Shown here: piece by piece, positions 1-13,874 of the stretch | Layout of the letters: each line of letters begins with the position of its first letter | Numbering within the stretch: position 1 is the first letter of the stretch | Assembly (NCBI RefSeq): GCF_000002595.2 | Contig: NC_057015.1 | Span: 2,490,952-2,554,951 of the forward strand | Length of the DNA: 64,000 nucleotides | From: Chlamydomonas reinhardtii | Taxonomy: Eukaryota; Chlorophyta; Chlorophyceae; Chlamydomonadales; Chlamydomonadaceae | Direction: 5' to 3' | Program-made: the position numbers and the translations under genes | The notes under the pieces: model-generated | The model's input: the letters and a program-made list of their open reading frames with translations, nothing else | Database searches by the model: none | What the model was told of the DNA's origin: nothing

Positions 1-3000
1 CGTTGGCATCAAGCTGGGGGCGCTTGCAGCGGACGACGCGTCCGCGTTCCCGCACTCTGCATCCGCGCCGCTGCCGGTCAGCGCGTTGGACGCGGCTGCG
101 GCCGCGGCGGCGGCGGCCGGCGGCGCCGCGGGCCGCGAAGGCGGCGCAGTGGGCCGGACCATTACTGGCATGGGCGTCGGCATGGGCAGCGGCATGCAAC
201 GCGTGTCATCACAGGCGCAGCTGCCGGCCGCTGACGTCGCAGTCCCGGGCGCCGCGGCTACGCATGCCACAGCGCTGCTGCCGCAGCCGTCTCCGCCGGC
301 GTCCTCGCCGCTGCCGCAGCCGGCGGCGGTGCTGGAGCTGTCGCTGTGCGGCCGGCTGCTGACGCCGCAGCTGCCGTACCCGGTGGTGGCGGCGCTGTTC
401 GACGGCCAGCGCTTGTCGGAGGAGGCGTTTGCGGCGCAGGGCGGCGCGCTGCTGTCCAGCCCAGACCTGGCGGTACGACTGGGGGCCACCGGCGCCATCT
501 ACACCTGGCAGGCGCTGTCGGCGGCGCTGGTGGGGCTGCTGGCGTACGGCACGTGCCGCGTGCCGCCGGACACGCCCTGCTGGGTGCCGCCGGCGCTGGA
601 GGGCGCCGTGGGAGCCGTGGGAGCAGGTGCAGGTGTCGGCGCTGGCGGAGCGGGTGGGGATGTGTCTGGGGCCATGGCCGCGGCCGTGGCGTCGCTGCTG
701 GCGACTGCGGTCGGGGGAAGGGACGGCGCCTTGCCAGGCGGGCCGGGCGGCATGGGCATGGGCATGGGCGGGCTTAACAGCGCCACCGCCACACCGAAGA
801 AGGGCGCCCCCGGCGCCGTCGCCACCAGCAGCGGCGGCAGCTGGCGGCTGTGGCCCTTCGGCACCCGACGCGACCCGAACGGCCGCACCTCCGCCACGGG
901 GGCGGCGCCGGTGGTGCCCGCTGGCAGCGTCAGCTTCGCCGCCGGCTCCCCGCCGCTGAGCAGCCCCCTGGCACTGCGGCAGGGCTCCTCCGGCGCCGCC
1001 GGCTTCGCGACCTACTCGGCGCCACTGCCGCGCCAGGCGTCGTCGGGGCTGGGCGCCGGCGAGGAGGGCGAGGACAAGGGGCTGGTGGCGGCCACGGCCT
1101 CGCGCGACATGCTGGGCGCGCGCGGCAGCGGCAGCCGGCGTGTGCGGGAGGACGGCGTGGCGCTCATCACCAAGAAGAGCCTCACGCCGGCGCCGGAGCA
1201 GCTGGCGGCGCTGCCTCTGCGGCACGGCCAGAACACCATCTCCTACAAGTGAGTGGTGTGGGCACCGGTGCGGTAGTACCGTGGTGGTATGGTATCTGGC
1301 GGCGTGGGGGTTGGGCCGTGCGGCAGCCTTGCGCCCGTGCCGCTTCCGCCTCCGTCGTATGATCCGTCTACCCATGCCCGGTCTGTTACTGGCTCCCATG
1401 GCTTTCGTGCACCGACGGGCTCCTGTCGCCTCTCGTGTGTGTACGCTCCTCTATCCACACAACAGCAACAGCAACAACAGAACCGCATCCTCTTCACAGA
1501 CACAAAATTAATCTACCTCAAACGCGCAGGATCGGCAGCGCCGAGCTCAAGGCGTACGTGTACTACCTGCCCTGGCGCACCAAGATCGTCATCTCAGACA
1601 TCGACGGCACCATCACCAAGTCGGACGTGCTGGGCCACCTGCTGCCCGCCATGGGACTGGACTGGAGCCACCCCGGCATCGCGCAGCTGCTCACCAACAT
1701 CCGCCAGAACAACTACCTGGTGAGGGAGAGGGCGAATCCCCCAATTTTTTATGGGGGGATTCGCGGCAGTGTTCGTGGGAAGCTGCTGGTGCCCTGGATT
1801 TGGGGAGCATTGTTGGGCGTGGGAGCGGCGGCGGGGGCGGTGTCAGCTGTGAGTGTGCTGCCTTGACCGCTGGGCTGCTGGCACTTGGCAGCATGTGCGC
1901 TCAGCCGGCCTTGGGCCAGATCCGCTAGGTCGATAAGTCCTCTCCGCTGCCCAATCCCGCACCTGACACACGCGCCCTCCTCCTTCTCGTCCTCGTCCTC
2001 CTCCTCCTCCTCCCCCTCCCCCTGCCCCTCCCTCCAGATCATGTACCTGTCCTCTCGCTCCATCGGCCAGGCCAACATCACGCGCGACTTCATCAACAGC
2101 CTGGTGCAGGGCGAGCACCGCATGCCGCTGGGGCCGGTCATCATCTCGCCGCACGGCCTGCTGCCCTCGCTGTACAGGTGCGTGCGTGCGTGCGTGCGTG
2201 TGCGTACCAGATGCCTGTGAGGAAGGAAACACGCAGGGCAGCACTACAGGATGCGGTGCGATGCTCGCTTGTCGGACACACGCGCCTCACCTGTCGCGGT
2301 GCCCCATGTCCTGCATCCCCCCTCCCCCCATACGGCCGCCAGGGAGATGATCCTGCGGCGGCCGCACGAGTTCAAGATCGCCACCCTGCAGGACATCCGC
2401 GCGCTGTTCCCGCCCGACTGGAACCCCTTCTACGCCGGCTTTGGCAACCGCGACACAGACGAGATCAGCTATAAGGAGGTGCGCGCCGTGGGCGTCGGCA
2501 GTCGCAGTGGCAGTGGCAGTGGCAGTAGCAGTGGCAGTGGCTGTGGCTGTGGCAGTGGCAGTGGCACACGCGCCTGAGGATGTGCCGAGTGGGGATGTGT
2601 TGGCACGGGCAAAGCCTCTCGGGGCTTGCTTTCATTTTCCTCGCCTGTCGCTGTGGCCCAGTTGCTCACACACACTGTTGCTCCCCCACGGCGCCTTGTG
2701 TGTGCACCGCAGGTGGGCATGCAGCCCAAGCGCATCTTCATCATCAACCCGCGCGGCGAGCTGCGGCAGCCCGCCGACACCGCCGCCGACCCCGCCATCG
2801 CCGCCGCCCTGTCCACCATCAGTGCCGCAGCCGCAGTGGCCGTGGCCGCATCCGCCGCCTCGGCACCGGTTCTGGCCACCGCCGCCTCCGGCGCCTCCGC
2901 CGCCACCATTCCCCACTCCTTGTCCAGCGCGCTGCCCTCGGCCGTCTCCGAGCCGCCGCCCGCCACCGACTCGACCGCGGCGGCCAGCACCAGCGGCGGC

Positions 3001-3720
3001 GCCGCCCACCCCGCGCCTGAGCGGCAGGCCTCGGACGTGTCCGCCCTGACCTCGAGCACCCCCGACCTCGCCGCCGTGTCCGCACCCGTGCTGGGCAGCA
3101 GCGCCACGCCGGCGCCGCCGGTGCGCAGTGCCACCGTGCCCGCGCGCGGCAGCCGGGCCGCGGCCGCCGACGGCAAGGCCGCGGTGGCGGCGCTGTCGCT
3201 GTCCGCCATCAATGACCTGGTGCACGACCTGTTCCCGCCGCTGCGCGACGGCGAGCCTGCGCCGTCGTCGTCAGCCGGCTCCACCGCGGCGTCGGAGCAG
3301 GGCCACCTGGAGGGCGAGGAGCAGGAGGCGGAGGGCGAGGAGCAGGAGGCAGCGGGGGAGGAGGCTGAGGAGGAGGCGGAGGAGGAGGCTGAGGAGGAGG
3401 CGGAGGAGGAGGCGGAGGAGGGGGAAGCAAAGCCGGCGGCCGCAGCGGACAGATTCAAGGGCCCCAGCAGCCGCCCAGCGGCCCCAGCTGGTCCTGCAGA
3501 GACTACCAGTAGTCAGGGGAAGGGGAAGAACGGTGAAGCTAGCAACGGCTCTGCAGCGGCAGGAGCGGCGGCAACGGCTGGGTCGGAGGGCGAGCACCGC
3601 GGCGATGGTGCTGCGGCGGCGCGGCTGCATGGCGCGGCCAAAGGAAAAGCTCGACGGCAGCAGGCGGCAGGAGCGAAGGGAGGTGCCGGCGGCAAGGCCG
3701 GGGCGCCGGAAGCGGACTAA
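1..3720 (+). CDS. PAH1: Lipin-type phosphatidate phosphatase, 3' part (5' end outside window)
   Basis: Mg-dependent phosphatidate phosphatase converts phosphatidate to diacylglycerol at the ER in glycerolipid and storage-lipid synthesis. Exons read: ..1-1248, 1530-1719, 2038-2177, 2343-2478, 2713-3720 (TAA). The first exon is open to the window edge, so the N-lipin domain is missing. The catalytic HAD motif DIDGT lies at 1597-1611. Downstream segments such as [16 protein letters not shown] and [12 protein letters not shown] are close to plant PAH proteins, as is SLCGRLLT in exon 1. After NPRGEL, where plant enzymes soon reach NDMFPP, there is an Ala/Ser/Pro-rich insertion of roughly 140 residues before [10 protein letters not shown] (about 3211-3240), then a Glu-rich tail with repeated EEAEEEA. 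No TGTAA poly(A) signal was found close downstream. Family is certain; the symbol is from memory. Confidence 0.93.
2497..2566 (+). repeat. GGCAGT hexanucleotide repeat in lipin intron
   Basis: Imperfect tandem GGCAGT/GGCTGT units lie inside the intron between lipin exons 2343-2478 and 2713-3720. It is low-complexity intron sequence without a visible role. Confidence 0.8.
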
Positions 3721-4732
3721 GCCAAGTGATGCGGAGTGCTTTTGTGGCTGGGTGACAGGAGCGAGCAGCACCGGATGCAGACGCATCGAGGGGCTTTCGA
3801 CGAGGGTTGCACGAGTGAGGGTTGTGATTTGCGATGCAAATCTCAAGTGAGGGGTGGTGATTCTTTATGGGTAGACCCAGGCAGGGCTTGTGCGGACCGA
3901 CTTGAGGACTTCCGCTCAGTTGCCCACTGCTTGGATGGCGCTGAGAGTAGGGGCATGCATGAGAGGAGGCTAGGTAGGATATGTATGGTACAGTTTGATC
4001 GTCATGTGACACAAGCAAGCGGTGACGCCGTGACAGGGTCTGAGGCAGCAAGGCTGAAGAGCAGTGTACGGCAACACTGGGCGTGTTATAGGCAATACTC
4101 AGGAGGGCAAGAGCGGGAATCCGATTGCTGTATGCCTTATTCTAATGTATATAGATGCGACTTCCGGCCACTTGGTGCGGTCGCCCTGAGTTTCCAGTAT
4201 GCGGGTGTCATTGCGGTCGGGAGGGCGGGGATGTGTGTCTCGGCACCCCGTCTCGGCAGTGTCGACAGTGCGCGCAGCGCTGAAGACATGCATGTGCACC
4301 GACCGTGTCAAGGACATGAGCTGGAGAGGTAATGAAGTGTGTGCGCATGCGGGGAAATGAGCAACCGGCGCCGAATACGCATTCGCCTTCATGATGCTTT
4401 TTTCGGTCCTCACCCCAGTCGGTCATTGTGTGACGCGTGAGCTCAACAACAATAACATTTACGCTGACTTCTATCATAATCACGACTTGACACAGCGAAA
4501 AAGCAACGCCACTGGCGCTTCTCACATCTCGCGTACTCACCACGAAGTACTCTCTTGCGGGGTTCACCATTACATGCGGTGTATGTGCAAACAGACTAAT
4601 GGAACACTATCAACACAGTGATAACATCCAGCGGACTTTCCAACTGTGTGTGCTGCTGCCGGTGACCAAAGCCGACAGTTCGTGACAAATAGCACCCCAA
4701 TGTTTTAAGTATTGAGACCAAGGTGTGATACG
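3721..4732. other. Intergenic: lipin 3' UTR and upstream of the next gene
   Basis: About 1 kb of less GC-rich sequence. It should hold the lipin 3' UTR and the promoter of the gene starting at 4733. I saw no TGTAA signal on the plus strand, no TATA-like box close to 4733 and no convincing coding frame. Confidence 0.6.
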
Positions 4733-6270
4733 ATGAAGGCAACATCAGCGCTGGTCTTGATAACGTTGATTGCGCTGGTGGGCTTGCGGGCCCCTGCCGC
4801 GTACAAGCTCTTCTCCACCTCGGATAGTGGTACTCTGTCAAGTGAAACTACTCAAATATGGAGATACGGACAAGGGGACGCAGGCTGCCAGGACATGTCT
4901 GCATATGGCAGCTCGCATTGCCAGGTGGGTCCAAGGACTGCGGCACTGAACAATACTGTTACTCGCTACAGTGCACAATATACCGTTGACCCAACGTCTT
5001 AGACGAGCTGTCTACAGCGCGGCAGTACTGCCGCGCGGATGCCAAGTAGCCCCACCGCCAAATTGTCGCGCACACGCCAATTGCTAGATGCATCTGCCAC
5101 CCGCTGATCTGCGCACGCAGACTGTCGATGAATTGGGTGCCAAAAGCGCGGTGTGTGTCCTTCCTGCCTTCCTGGGTGGCACCATCGACCCGGGGCGCCT
5201 GCTCAGCGGCGCCAGCGCGCCTCTCCTACTAGACAGCGACCTTTCTAACATCGGTGGCCCAGTTCAACTAGGCAGCGTAAACGCCTTCGGCCTGGGGGCC
5301 AGCCAGCTGGTGGTGACGGCGACGGCCGAGTGCGGCTGGCTCTTGCTTGCGCCGCCCGCCGTGACGTTTGGCACCGCCGATGGCGATGCCGAACAGGTCA
5401 GCCAAGATCTGACGTCAACAGATGGCGCCGCAGCCCCGGACAGCAGCAGTGCGGATCCGGATCCGGCGTTCAGGCAGCTGTACAGCTGCGGATCCACGCA
5501 GCTGGATCTGCCGCAAGAACTGAGCCAGCAGCTGACGTCGGCTGGTGAGGGCGACGCGGCAGCGCCGTCACTGCCGCTGACCGTGCGGTTGCGGATGGCG
5601 AGGCTGGGGTAAGCGGTGGTGGGGGACCGGGCGTCGATGGGAAGGCACATGTGGCATAGCGCGGATATCGCGGGCCAGCAGGGGTCATGCGCTGGCCTGG
5701 CGTGGGCTTGCGCGGGTGGCGTGCCTTCAAGTTTGGGAACCAAGGGGCTGCCAGGAGCCAGTTGTGGCACGTGAGGAGTGTGAGGGTCACCAGCTTTCCC
5801 TGAAACCATGCAATGCCCCTCTGCTCCAGGGCGGCCGCGTCTGGCACCGGCGGCGGCTCCTCCTGCTCCTCGCTGGGACCCGAGGTGCTCATAACGCGCC
5901 GGCTGGAGCTGCGGCCACCCTCGCTGCCGTCGGAGGCCGTCACGCAGGTGCGGAAGTGTGGTGCGGTGCGGTGCCGTGTGGGGTGAAACGTGCATGCATG
6001 CGGGTTGCGGCCGCTTGAGGAGACTCGGGGCAGAGGTGGTGCGCTGCGGTGGGGCTGGCAACTGGCTGCCTTGGGGGACGTGGGCTGTGCGCTCCCAAAT
6101 GAGGCGGCTGTCAGCCCTCCCTGACTCCCGGTCGCTTTGCGCCCACAGCGCTGGGCGGAGAGCTCCAAGTCTACATCGGCGGGCGAGAGTGCGCAGCTGC
6201 TGAGCGCGGCAGTGGCGCCGGAGGGATTTGACCTTGTCACCACCGCCAGCCTGCAGGTGCGTGTGTGTCT

Positions 6271-6344
<74 letters not shown>

Positions 6345-9300
6345 TGCTATCACCTGGCAGGGCGCCCGAAGCGTGAGGAACGCGCGTCAGCAAGCTACCG
6401 TGAAGTTACGACACGCACATGCTCTGCCTGCGCGGATATAGTGCCGGTTATGACTCGGTGATGGGTGGGGTGGTTACAGGCGCTCAAGGAGTCCTTGCTA
6501 GCTAATGTAGTTAGCGGACTTGGCGAGGGCCGGGAGGTCGCAAAACGGTGGGACATACTGCGGACATTGGCCCAGACGATGTCATGTTTGCGGACCTCCT
6601 ACGGTGATGTAGCTAGATTTCTTGCGTTGTCGCAAGGTTGCCCTCAGCTTCGCTTTGCAACGCGCACGTGGGATCATTCACGCCATCGTAATTGTTGTAC
6701 CAAGCGATTGAGCTGTCGCGGCAGTATCTTGCCTGCAAAATTGTGCCGGGCGCGCGTAACCGGGCGCCCCTCTTCCGTTCCCCCCTGCTGGTCCTGGCCC
6801 ACCTTCCCACACACACAATTTCACACTGTCGCACGACCAAACCGTGTCCCGCCCCAATCACTCATTGGCCGTCGAACAGGTCCGTGTGGGCGAGGAAGAG
6901 CAGCTGGTGGTGCGGCAGCTGCGAGGCACAGGCGACGTCCTGGACGCCTCGCTTGCGGCCTACAACGTCTCGTACGCCCTCGCAGGCCTCCGGCTGCCCG
7001 GCACAACCCAGTCCGATGACGGCAGTAGCAGCAGCGGCACCGGCAGTAGCAGCCACGCCAGCCGCTGCCAGGCGGCGGCGGCGGCGCAGGCGGAGCTGCT
7101 GGCGGCGGCGCTGGGTCTGCCGCCGGCCAACGTCACCGTGACCTGCTCCGCGGCTGAGGCCGCTGCCAAGCAAGGCCTGATGGTTGTGGCGCCATCAGAA
7201 GCGGAGGCAGATGCCGCCAGCGGTGGCGCCGCTGCCTCAATGGCGGCGCTGGCCAGCGCCGCCGACGCCTCAGCGGCTGCATTTGCCGCCGCTAGCGCCT
7301 TCGCGTCAGCCACGTGCCCGGGCGGCCTCGCCGCACAGCAGACGCTGTCGGAGCAGACGGCGGCGGCAGGCGTGGCGTTGGTGTCGCTCTCATTCCTGCT
7401 GTCGCCCGACGTCGATCCACGCGCGTTCGCTGCCACCGTGCGCCGCCTGCTCACGCCGCTGGCGTCACAAGCCCAGGCTCAGGCCCTGCAGGGACAGGCG
7501 CAGCAGGGACAGGCGCAGCCTCTTGCGGTGTACCTGTGTCTGTCGTCCGCAGCCAGCTTCAGTGAGGCGGTCGGCGCAGGTGCAGGTGTTGGTGCAGGTT
7601 CTACTGCTACTGCTGCCACAGCCTCGGCTGCCTCGGTGGGGACTGCCACCTCTGGTGGGGACGACCTGCAGGGCGCGGACATCCTCAGCGTGCTGGCGCT
7701 GCGGATGCGGGTGGATGTAGCTGGCGGCAGCTGGAGCGTGGCGGCGGGCGGCGGGCTGACGCTGCGGAACGGCGGCCCCGCCGCCAACGCCATCGGTCCC
7801 GCCGGCAGCGGCGGCGGCAGTAGCAGTGGCAGCAGCAGCAGCAGCGGCGGCGGCAGTAGCAGTGAGGGCGTGACGTTGGAGTTGGGAGTGGAGTCTCTCA
7901 CTGCGCGGGCGGGGCTGGTGGGGCCGGGGGCTGGCGGCAGCGGCGGCGCGGGGCCAGGTGGCGCCGCGATCGCTCCTGTGCTCAACCCTGAGGGCGTGAT
8001 CCCTGGCGGCAGCCCGCCCACAGTTGGTGGGCCGCCGCCGTCGGGCAGCAGGGCCAGCCCGCCGCCGGGTGTGGGGCCTGTGGTGGGCGGTGTCGGCACG
8101 GGTGTCGGCGCCGCCGGTGGCAGTAGCACGTCGGACACGGGCGTGTCAACCACCATCCTGGGGGTGGTTGCGGGCGCCTCGGCCACCGCGACGCTGCTGC
8201 TGGTGGCGCTGATAGCACTCATTCTGCGCAAGTACAAGGTAGGATGCGCCTGCATCCACGCAATCCTCCTCAGCTCGTGCGTACGACCTGGCGTGTGTGG
8301 GTGCATGCTCGTGCCGCCTTACCCACCCTGTCCCAGCCTCAGGGCTCCGGGTACCGTGTGTAAAGCTCCTTCATGCTCCGACGGCTCCTGATCACCGCTG
8401 CTCGCTGGGGCCGCCTTCTCACCATGCCACCCCTGGTGCCCGTGGCCTCCCTGCTTCCCCACCCACCCACACACCCCAGGCGCACCGCACGCAACTGTAC
8501 CTGTCCTCCATTGGGAAGCCGCTAGGCAAGGACGGCAGGTCGCGCCGCGCCAGCAGCGCCGGTGACGACCTGTCCCCCAGCGCTTCCACCATCTCCCTGC
8601 ACCGCACGCCGCGCGCCGCCACACTGCCGCGCGCCACAGTCGCCTTCACCCTCGATCCCGCCGACGCCACAGACGGCTGCAGGGGCTACCCCGGCGCAAT
8701 CGTATCCGCCGCGGCTGTGGCTGTTGGCAATGCCGGCGGCGGCAGTGACGGCTGGAGCCGAGTGCCGCCGCCACACGCGTCTGCCGCCGGCGCCGCGGCC
8801 TTGGGCGCGGCGGCGTCTCCGCCGCCTCCGCCGCTGCCGCATGGCCAGTCGCCACTGGCAACGCAAGGCTCGTTCATGCAGTCGGCCCTGCGGCGGCTCA
8901 TCAGCGTCAGCTCGATCCCCTCAGTGACCTCAGTCGGCGACCTCAGCGCGCTTGAGATGAGGGCGCTGGAGGCCGGCGAGCAGCGCATGAGCGGTGGCGG
9001 CGCCGCTCCGCTGTCGCCGCCGCTGCCGCCGCCGCCGCGGCCGCTAGCGGTTAGCCCGGCCGGGGGCCGAGGTGCAGGCATGGCAGTGGGCGCGGGTGCT
9101 GCAGGTGGAGGCGGCAGCTATTGCAGCTCGCCATATGCGTCGTCGGCACCAGCGCCGGCGGCGGCGGAGGTATCCCTATTCACGGCCCCTGCTGCGGCAG
9201 TGCGGGCAGTAGCGGGCGGCGGCCGGCGGGGCAGTGCTGGTGGTGTGTCTGGTGGTGCTGTCCGCCAGCCCGCTGCCTCCATCACTCTTGGACCAAAAGC

Positions 9301-9703
9301 AGCCACCACCTCCGTCGTGTTGGGTCCAGCGATGGCGGCGGCGCCAGGGCCCGGGCCGCTGCCGCGCGCGGCGCCGCCAGCAGCGGCAGCGGCGGCGCTG
9401 CGTCCAGCGCCCCAGCCTGCGAGCGCTGCGGCGGCGCCGCCGCCTGTGCAGCAGGCGCAGTCGCCGCGCATTGCGCCGCCAGTTCTGCCGCTGCAGTGGC
9501 TGTCGCCGCCGCGGTCGGCGCCCGCATCGCCCGCATTGCAGCCACCGCCGGCGGCACCACCACCGGCCCCGATCAGGCACGTGCCAGCCGTACTCCCAGA
9601 GCCGCAGGCAATGGTGGCGTCGGCTGTGCTGCCAAGCACGCAGCCTCGGGCGCCGGAAGTAATGATGCTGATTACGAACCCATTGGCCGAATCGCACCAG
9701 TAA
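4733..9703 (+). CDS. Predicted secreted/type I membrane protein of unknown family
   Basis: Unrecognised. Six exons keep frame: 4733-4924, 5121-5608, 5830-5947, 6149-6256, 6880-8238, 8480-9703, giving about 1162 residues. The start is chosen because it opens with a basic residue and a hydrophobic signal peptide (TSALVLITLIALVGL, then APAA). The roughly 700-residue extracytoplasmic part is rich in Ala, Ser and Gly, with scattered Cys and degenerate repeats of similar modules. One strong membrane span (ILGVVAGASATATLLLVALI, about residues 728-751) ends in the basic stop-transfer RKYK, and the last exon encodes a Ser/Pro/Ala-rich cytosolic tail with no visible kinase or cyclase domain. A receptor-like or cell-wall-associated protein is possible, but no domain supports a function. 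Upstream exons cannot be excluded. Confidence 0.7.
6273..6343 (+). repeat. (GT)n microsatellite in an intron
   Basis: An uninterrupted GT run of about 71 bp in the intron after exon 6149-6256 of the membrane-protein gene. Confidence 0.97.
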
Positions 9704-11020
9704 CTCTGCATGTCGTTGCGGTGCACTGCAAGGCCACTGCAAGGCCACCTGCCGGCGCACACGCCGTCCGGTCACCAATCCGGATTTTCTTACTCATGTT
9801 CGGCGCATTCGCCGGCGATGCCGCCAGACGTGGCCGATAAAGTGCATAGGAGTAAGACATATCCTTTTCACGCGTGGGTATTAGACATTCAACACCCCGA
9901 AACAGGCTTGGGCCGACCAAACGCAATTTTATGGCTCGATCTCTGTCGGCGCCGGCTTGGGCGCCGGACGTAGCTCCGTGAAGGAGTTGAGTTTTGGGAG
10001 CATGATGATAAGGGCATTCATGTGGTCACCAAGTTGGGGATCCGAGTCAGGCGGTGCAAGGGGGAGGCTGCGGCGCACGCAGCCCGATTCCGCAAGGGAT
10101 TCATGGACCACCGTTCATAGGGATTCATTCTCAACCCTTACGTTGTGGAAATAAGCGTGGGTGTCCAGATGTACATGACGAGACTACGGCGGACGAGAAT
10201 GTGCCGTATTTATAGCTCGCTTATCAGGGTAATCTTTGGGACAAGTGCAAGCTTGCAGGACGATTGCCTAAGGTTGCTGTCGCAGGAATGCGAAACCGGC
10301 TGCTAGAGATTCGTGCAGTGCCCTTTCTGTGTCTGTGTCTGTCATGCGGAGCCTGCAGAGCCCACGTCTATTGCGAATGCATGAGATCTGATGAAATGAT
10401 CTGATGAGATAGCCATACGACTCAGCCAGCTGCCATTCTGGGGCCTTCCTAATGTTTGGGGTCGGGTCTGATGGGCGCTGCTTTGTGCAGGTAACGTCAA
10501 GGGTCGCGTGATCGCCCACTTGCCGCCGCCAGGTGTCGTGCAGGCTTGCTTTGTCTTGCTGGGGTCTCAGCAGCTGCTCGGCTGGGCCCTGTGGGACTCC
10601 GCATACCCTTGCGCGCGGCGACAACCAGGTGACGCAAATGCGCTGCGAGAACCGTCGACAGCTTGCTGACAGTGGCGCAGGAGGTTCGAGCCTTGAGTGT
10701 AATTTTGTAGTGTGATTGAACCGCGCAGGTGAATTGTGTGGTTGAAATACAGCGGTCAAGAACCGCGGCTGCCATGGCAGGGAAGCGCACGTGGTGTCCT
10801 CTCCTGCAAATGGCCTACAGTGGCCACTGTCACTGTGCGCGTGCGTCCATTGTGAAGGTCCTAGACGTAACGTCTGACACAACTGCTTTGCGTGGGAATG
10901 ACACGGTTTCGCCGACGTGTGTGCTCTGGCTGGGGACCGGGCATGGGGAAAGTGTGTAACGCGCGCGCATGCTGTGCTGGAGAGCCTTCATGCAGGCTTT
11001 TTAGGTCACTTGGATACGTT

Positions 11021-11050
11021 CCGTGGCTATCCGTGGCTATCCGTGGCTAT
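11021..11050 (+). repeat. Three tandem copies of CCGTGGCTAT
   Basis: Three exact back-to-back 10-bp units in the spacer. Confidence 0.95.
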
Positions 11051-11138
11051 TTACCGTATCTGTTCGTGGCATACAATAGTGTGAGCTGGTTCTCTGGCGT
11101 TGACTGGGAGGTTCACACGCCTTATCGCGTGGTGTGCT

Positions 11139-11292
<154 letters not shown>

Positions 11293-12654
11293 CGTGTGTG
11301 GATCCAATGCAACAGGCGTGATGGGCCCCTGCCCCCAGCCAAAGCTTAGGGCCGGCTGGCATAATTTTGACATTTACCAATAATGTGATGTGAGTGCTGT
11401 TGTGTTCATGGTCGCTTTAAATGCAGCATGACAAGAGGCGCTATGGGGGTCTTCTGTGGGTCTGAGATCGACCCTTTTCGGACTGCCCAGCAGGCCCAGC
11501 TTACTACATACCAAGGGCTTGCTACCCTGAAACATACATTGCACAGCATTCTTAATCCTCAACAAGAGAGTCTCGTCAATAGGAATGTATGACGTGCGAT
11601 TGACGCTTTAAAGCGAAGGGTCATCGTGTGAAAGGGACATGGTAGTCGGCACACCCAGCCCCGCGGTGCATGTGCTGACTGCTGAGCTGCACTGCTGCAG
11701 TGTTGACGTACCGTCTTGTAAGCTCCGGCGCCCCCTGTCCCATGCTTCTTCTCAGGGGTGCACCCAGGGTTGCGTAGTTCGTAGTACGCGTACTATGTAC
11801 CACGTACTGGACGCTGCCCTGCTTCTTCAAAACACGCTGACGCCATAAGTCTGATAATTGGCCCACAGTTTTAGCTTAGTAGCTTTTAACGCTACGGATC
11901 GGCCCCCACATGCCCAGCTGGTTCTACGCACGCCACTGCTTTAGGTGTCGAGTTGTCTCCCCGGCCTCTCCGCCCTCTCGGGCTTTCGTCAGCGCTCCCT
12001 GAGTGGACTGAGGCGCATGCACGCTATCTCGCCCCTGCCCAATGACGCTGCATGCTAAAAGTAACAACGCCTCACGGGCTCACGGCTCCGCGCGATACCG
12101 TACTCAATGCCGGTGGGCAACATTGCCGCCAGACAAGGGAACACAGGCTCGCAGCCACACAGTAGTAGATAGATGCACCCCTTCGTCTGCTAATTGTGCA
12201 GCACGGCGACCCCGCCCCCTCCCCCCCGCGCCTCTCTGCTTCTTCATGGGAAGAGTAAAGCGCCCCCGCCGTAATAAAGGGCCAACACGCTGGCCCCGCA
12301 CCCATACCGCCGCACTGGTCATTAGTGGCGGATATGCTACCAGAAGTCGACGGCGACAGGAGAGCAGACGAGTCCCTCCAGCCAGGGGCCAGGGAGGGTC
12401 GTGCTGGGCAGATGACGCAAGGTAAATGTCAAGGAAGCCGGGCCTTTCTAACGCATGTAATGTGATGTTTTGGGGATACCGGAACTACTGCGAAGGGGCA
12501 CTCTACGCGCTGTGACAGGGGTATCAGGTTTGCTACTGACCGCCGACAGACAGGCATGGATGGGTTGGATCATTTGGATGGAGTCCATGAGAGGCCTTCC
12601 CTTCACAGCGTGGCGGGACTCCTGGCATTGCCACCCAAGTCAGGCCAAACAGGT

Positions 12655-12670
12655 GGTGTTAAGAAACACC
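12655..12670 (-). terminator. Histone mRNA 3' hairpin, H3 copy 1
   Basis: On the minus strand GGTGTT-TCTT-AACACC follows AAACTC. This is the 6-bp stem and 4-base loop of algal replication-dependent histone mRNAs. The loop is TCTT here; the other five copies have TCTC. Confidence 0.9.
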
Positions 12671-12742
12671 GAGTTTGATTGTAGGCGTGCACCCGAGAGG
12701 GCACACGCCTAGGCGCCTAGGCAACAGCAGCCAGCGCTGCGC

Positions 12743-13756
<1,014 letters not shown>

Positions 13757-13827
13757 GCGGCCAGCCCCAGCCGGCACGCTGCGCACACTGTTGCGGTCCC
13801 TGTGACCCGCAATATCAAAACAAACTC

Positions 13828-13843
13828 GGTGTTTCTCAACACC
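13828..13843 (+). terminator. Histone mRNA 3' hairpin, H4 copy 1
   Basis: GGTGTT-TCTC-AACACC preceded by CAAACTC and followed by ACCC; same element as in the other histone genes. Confidence 0.92.
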
Positions 13844-13874
13844 ACCCTTTGTTGGTGGATACAGCTTGGGCGGG

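Noticed and set aside
209-1399. 396-codon open frame on the minus strand
   Set aside because: Antisense shadow of the lipin exon caused by GC-rich codon bias; Arg/Gln-rich with no family features.
6465-6879. Extra exon starting after the acceptor-like site near 6479 in the membrane-protein gene
   Set aside because: The frame has no protein-like continuation to a donor, whereas exon 6880-8238 joins in phase to 6149-6256.
10680-10700. tRNA-like T-arm motif GGTTCGAGCC
   Set aside because: No matching A box, acceptor stem or anticodon arm at the required spacing.
10268-10882. 204-codon minus-strand open frame in the 3-kb spacer
   Set aside because: No recognisable motif, no consistent flanking exons, and base composition unlike neighbouring genes.
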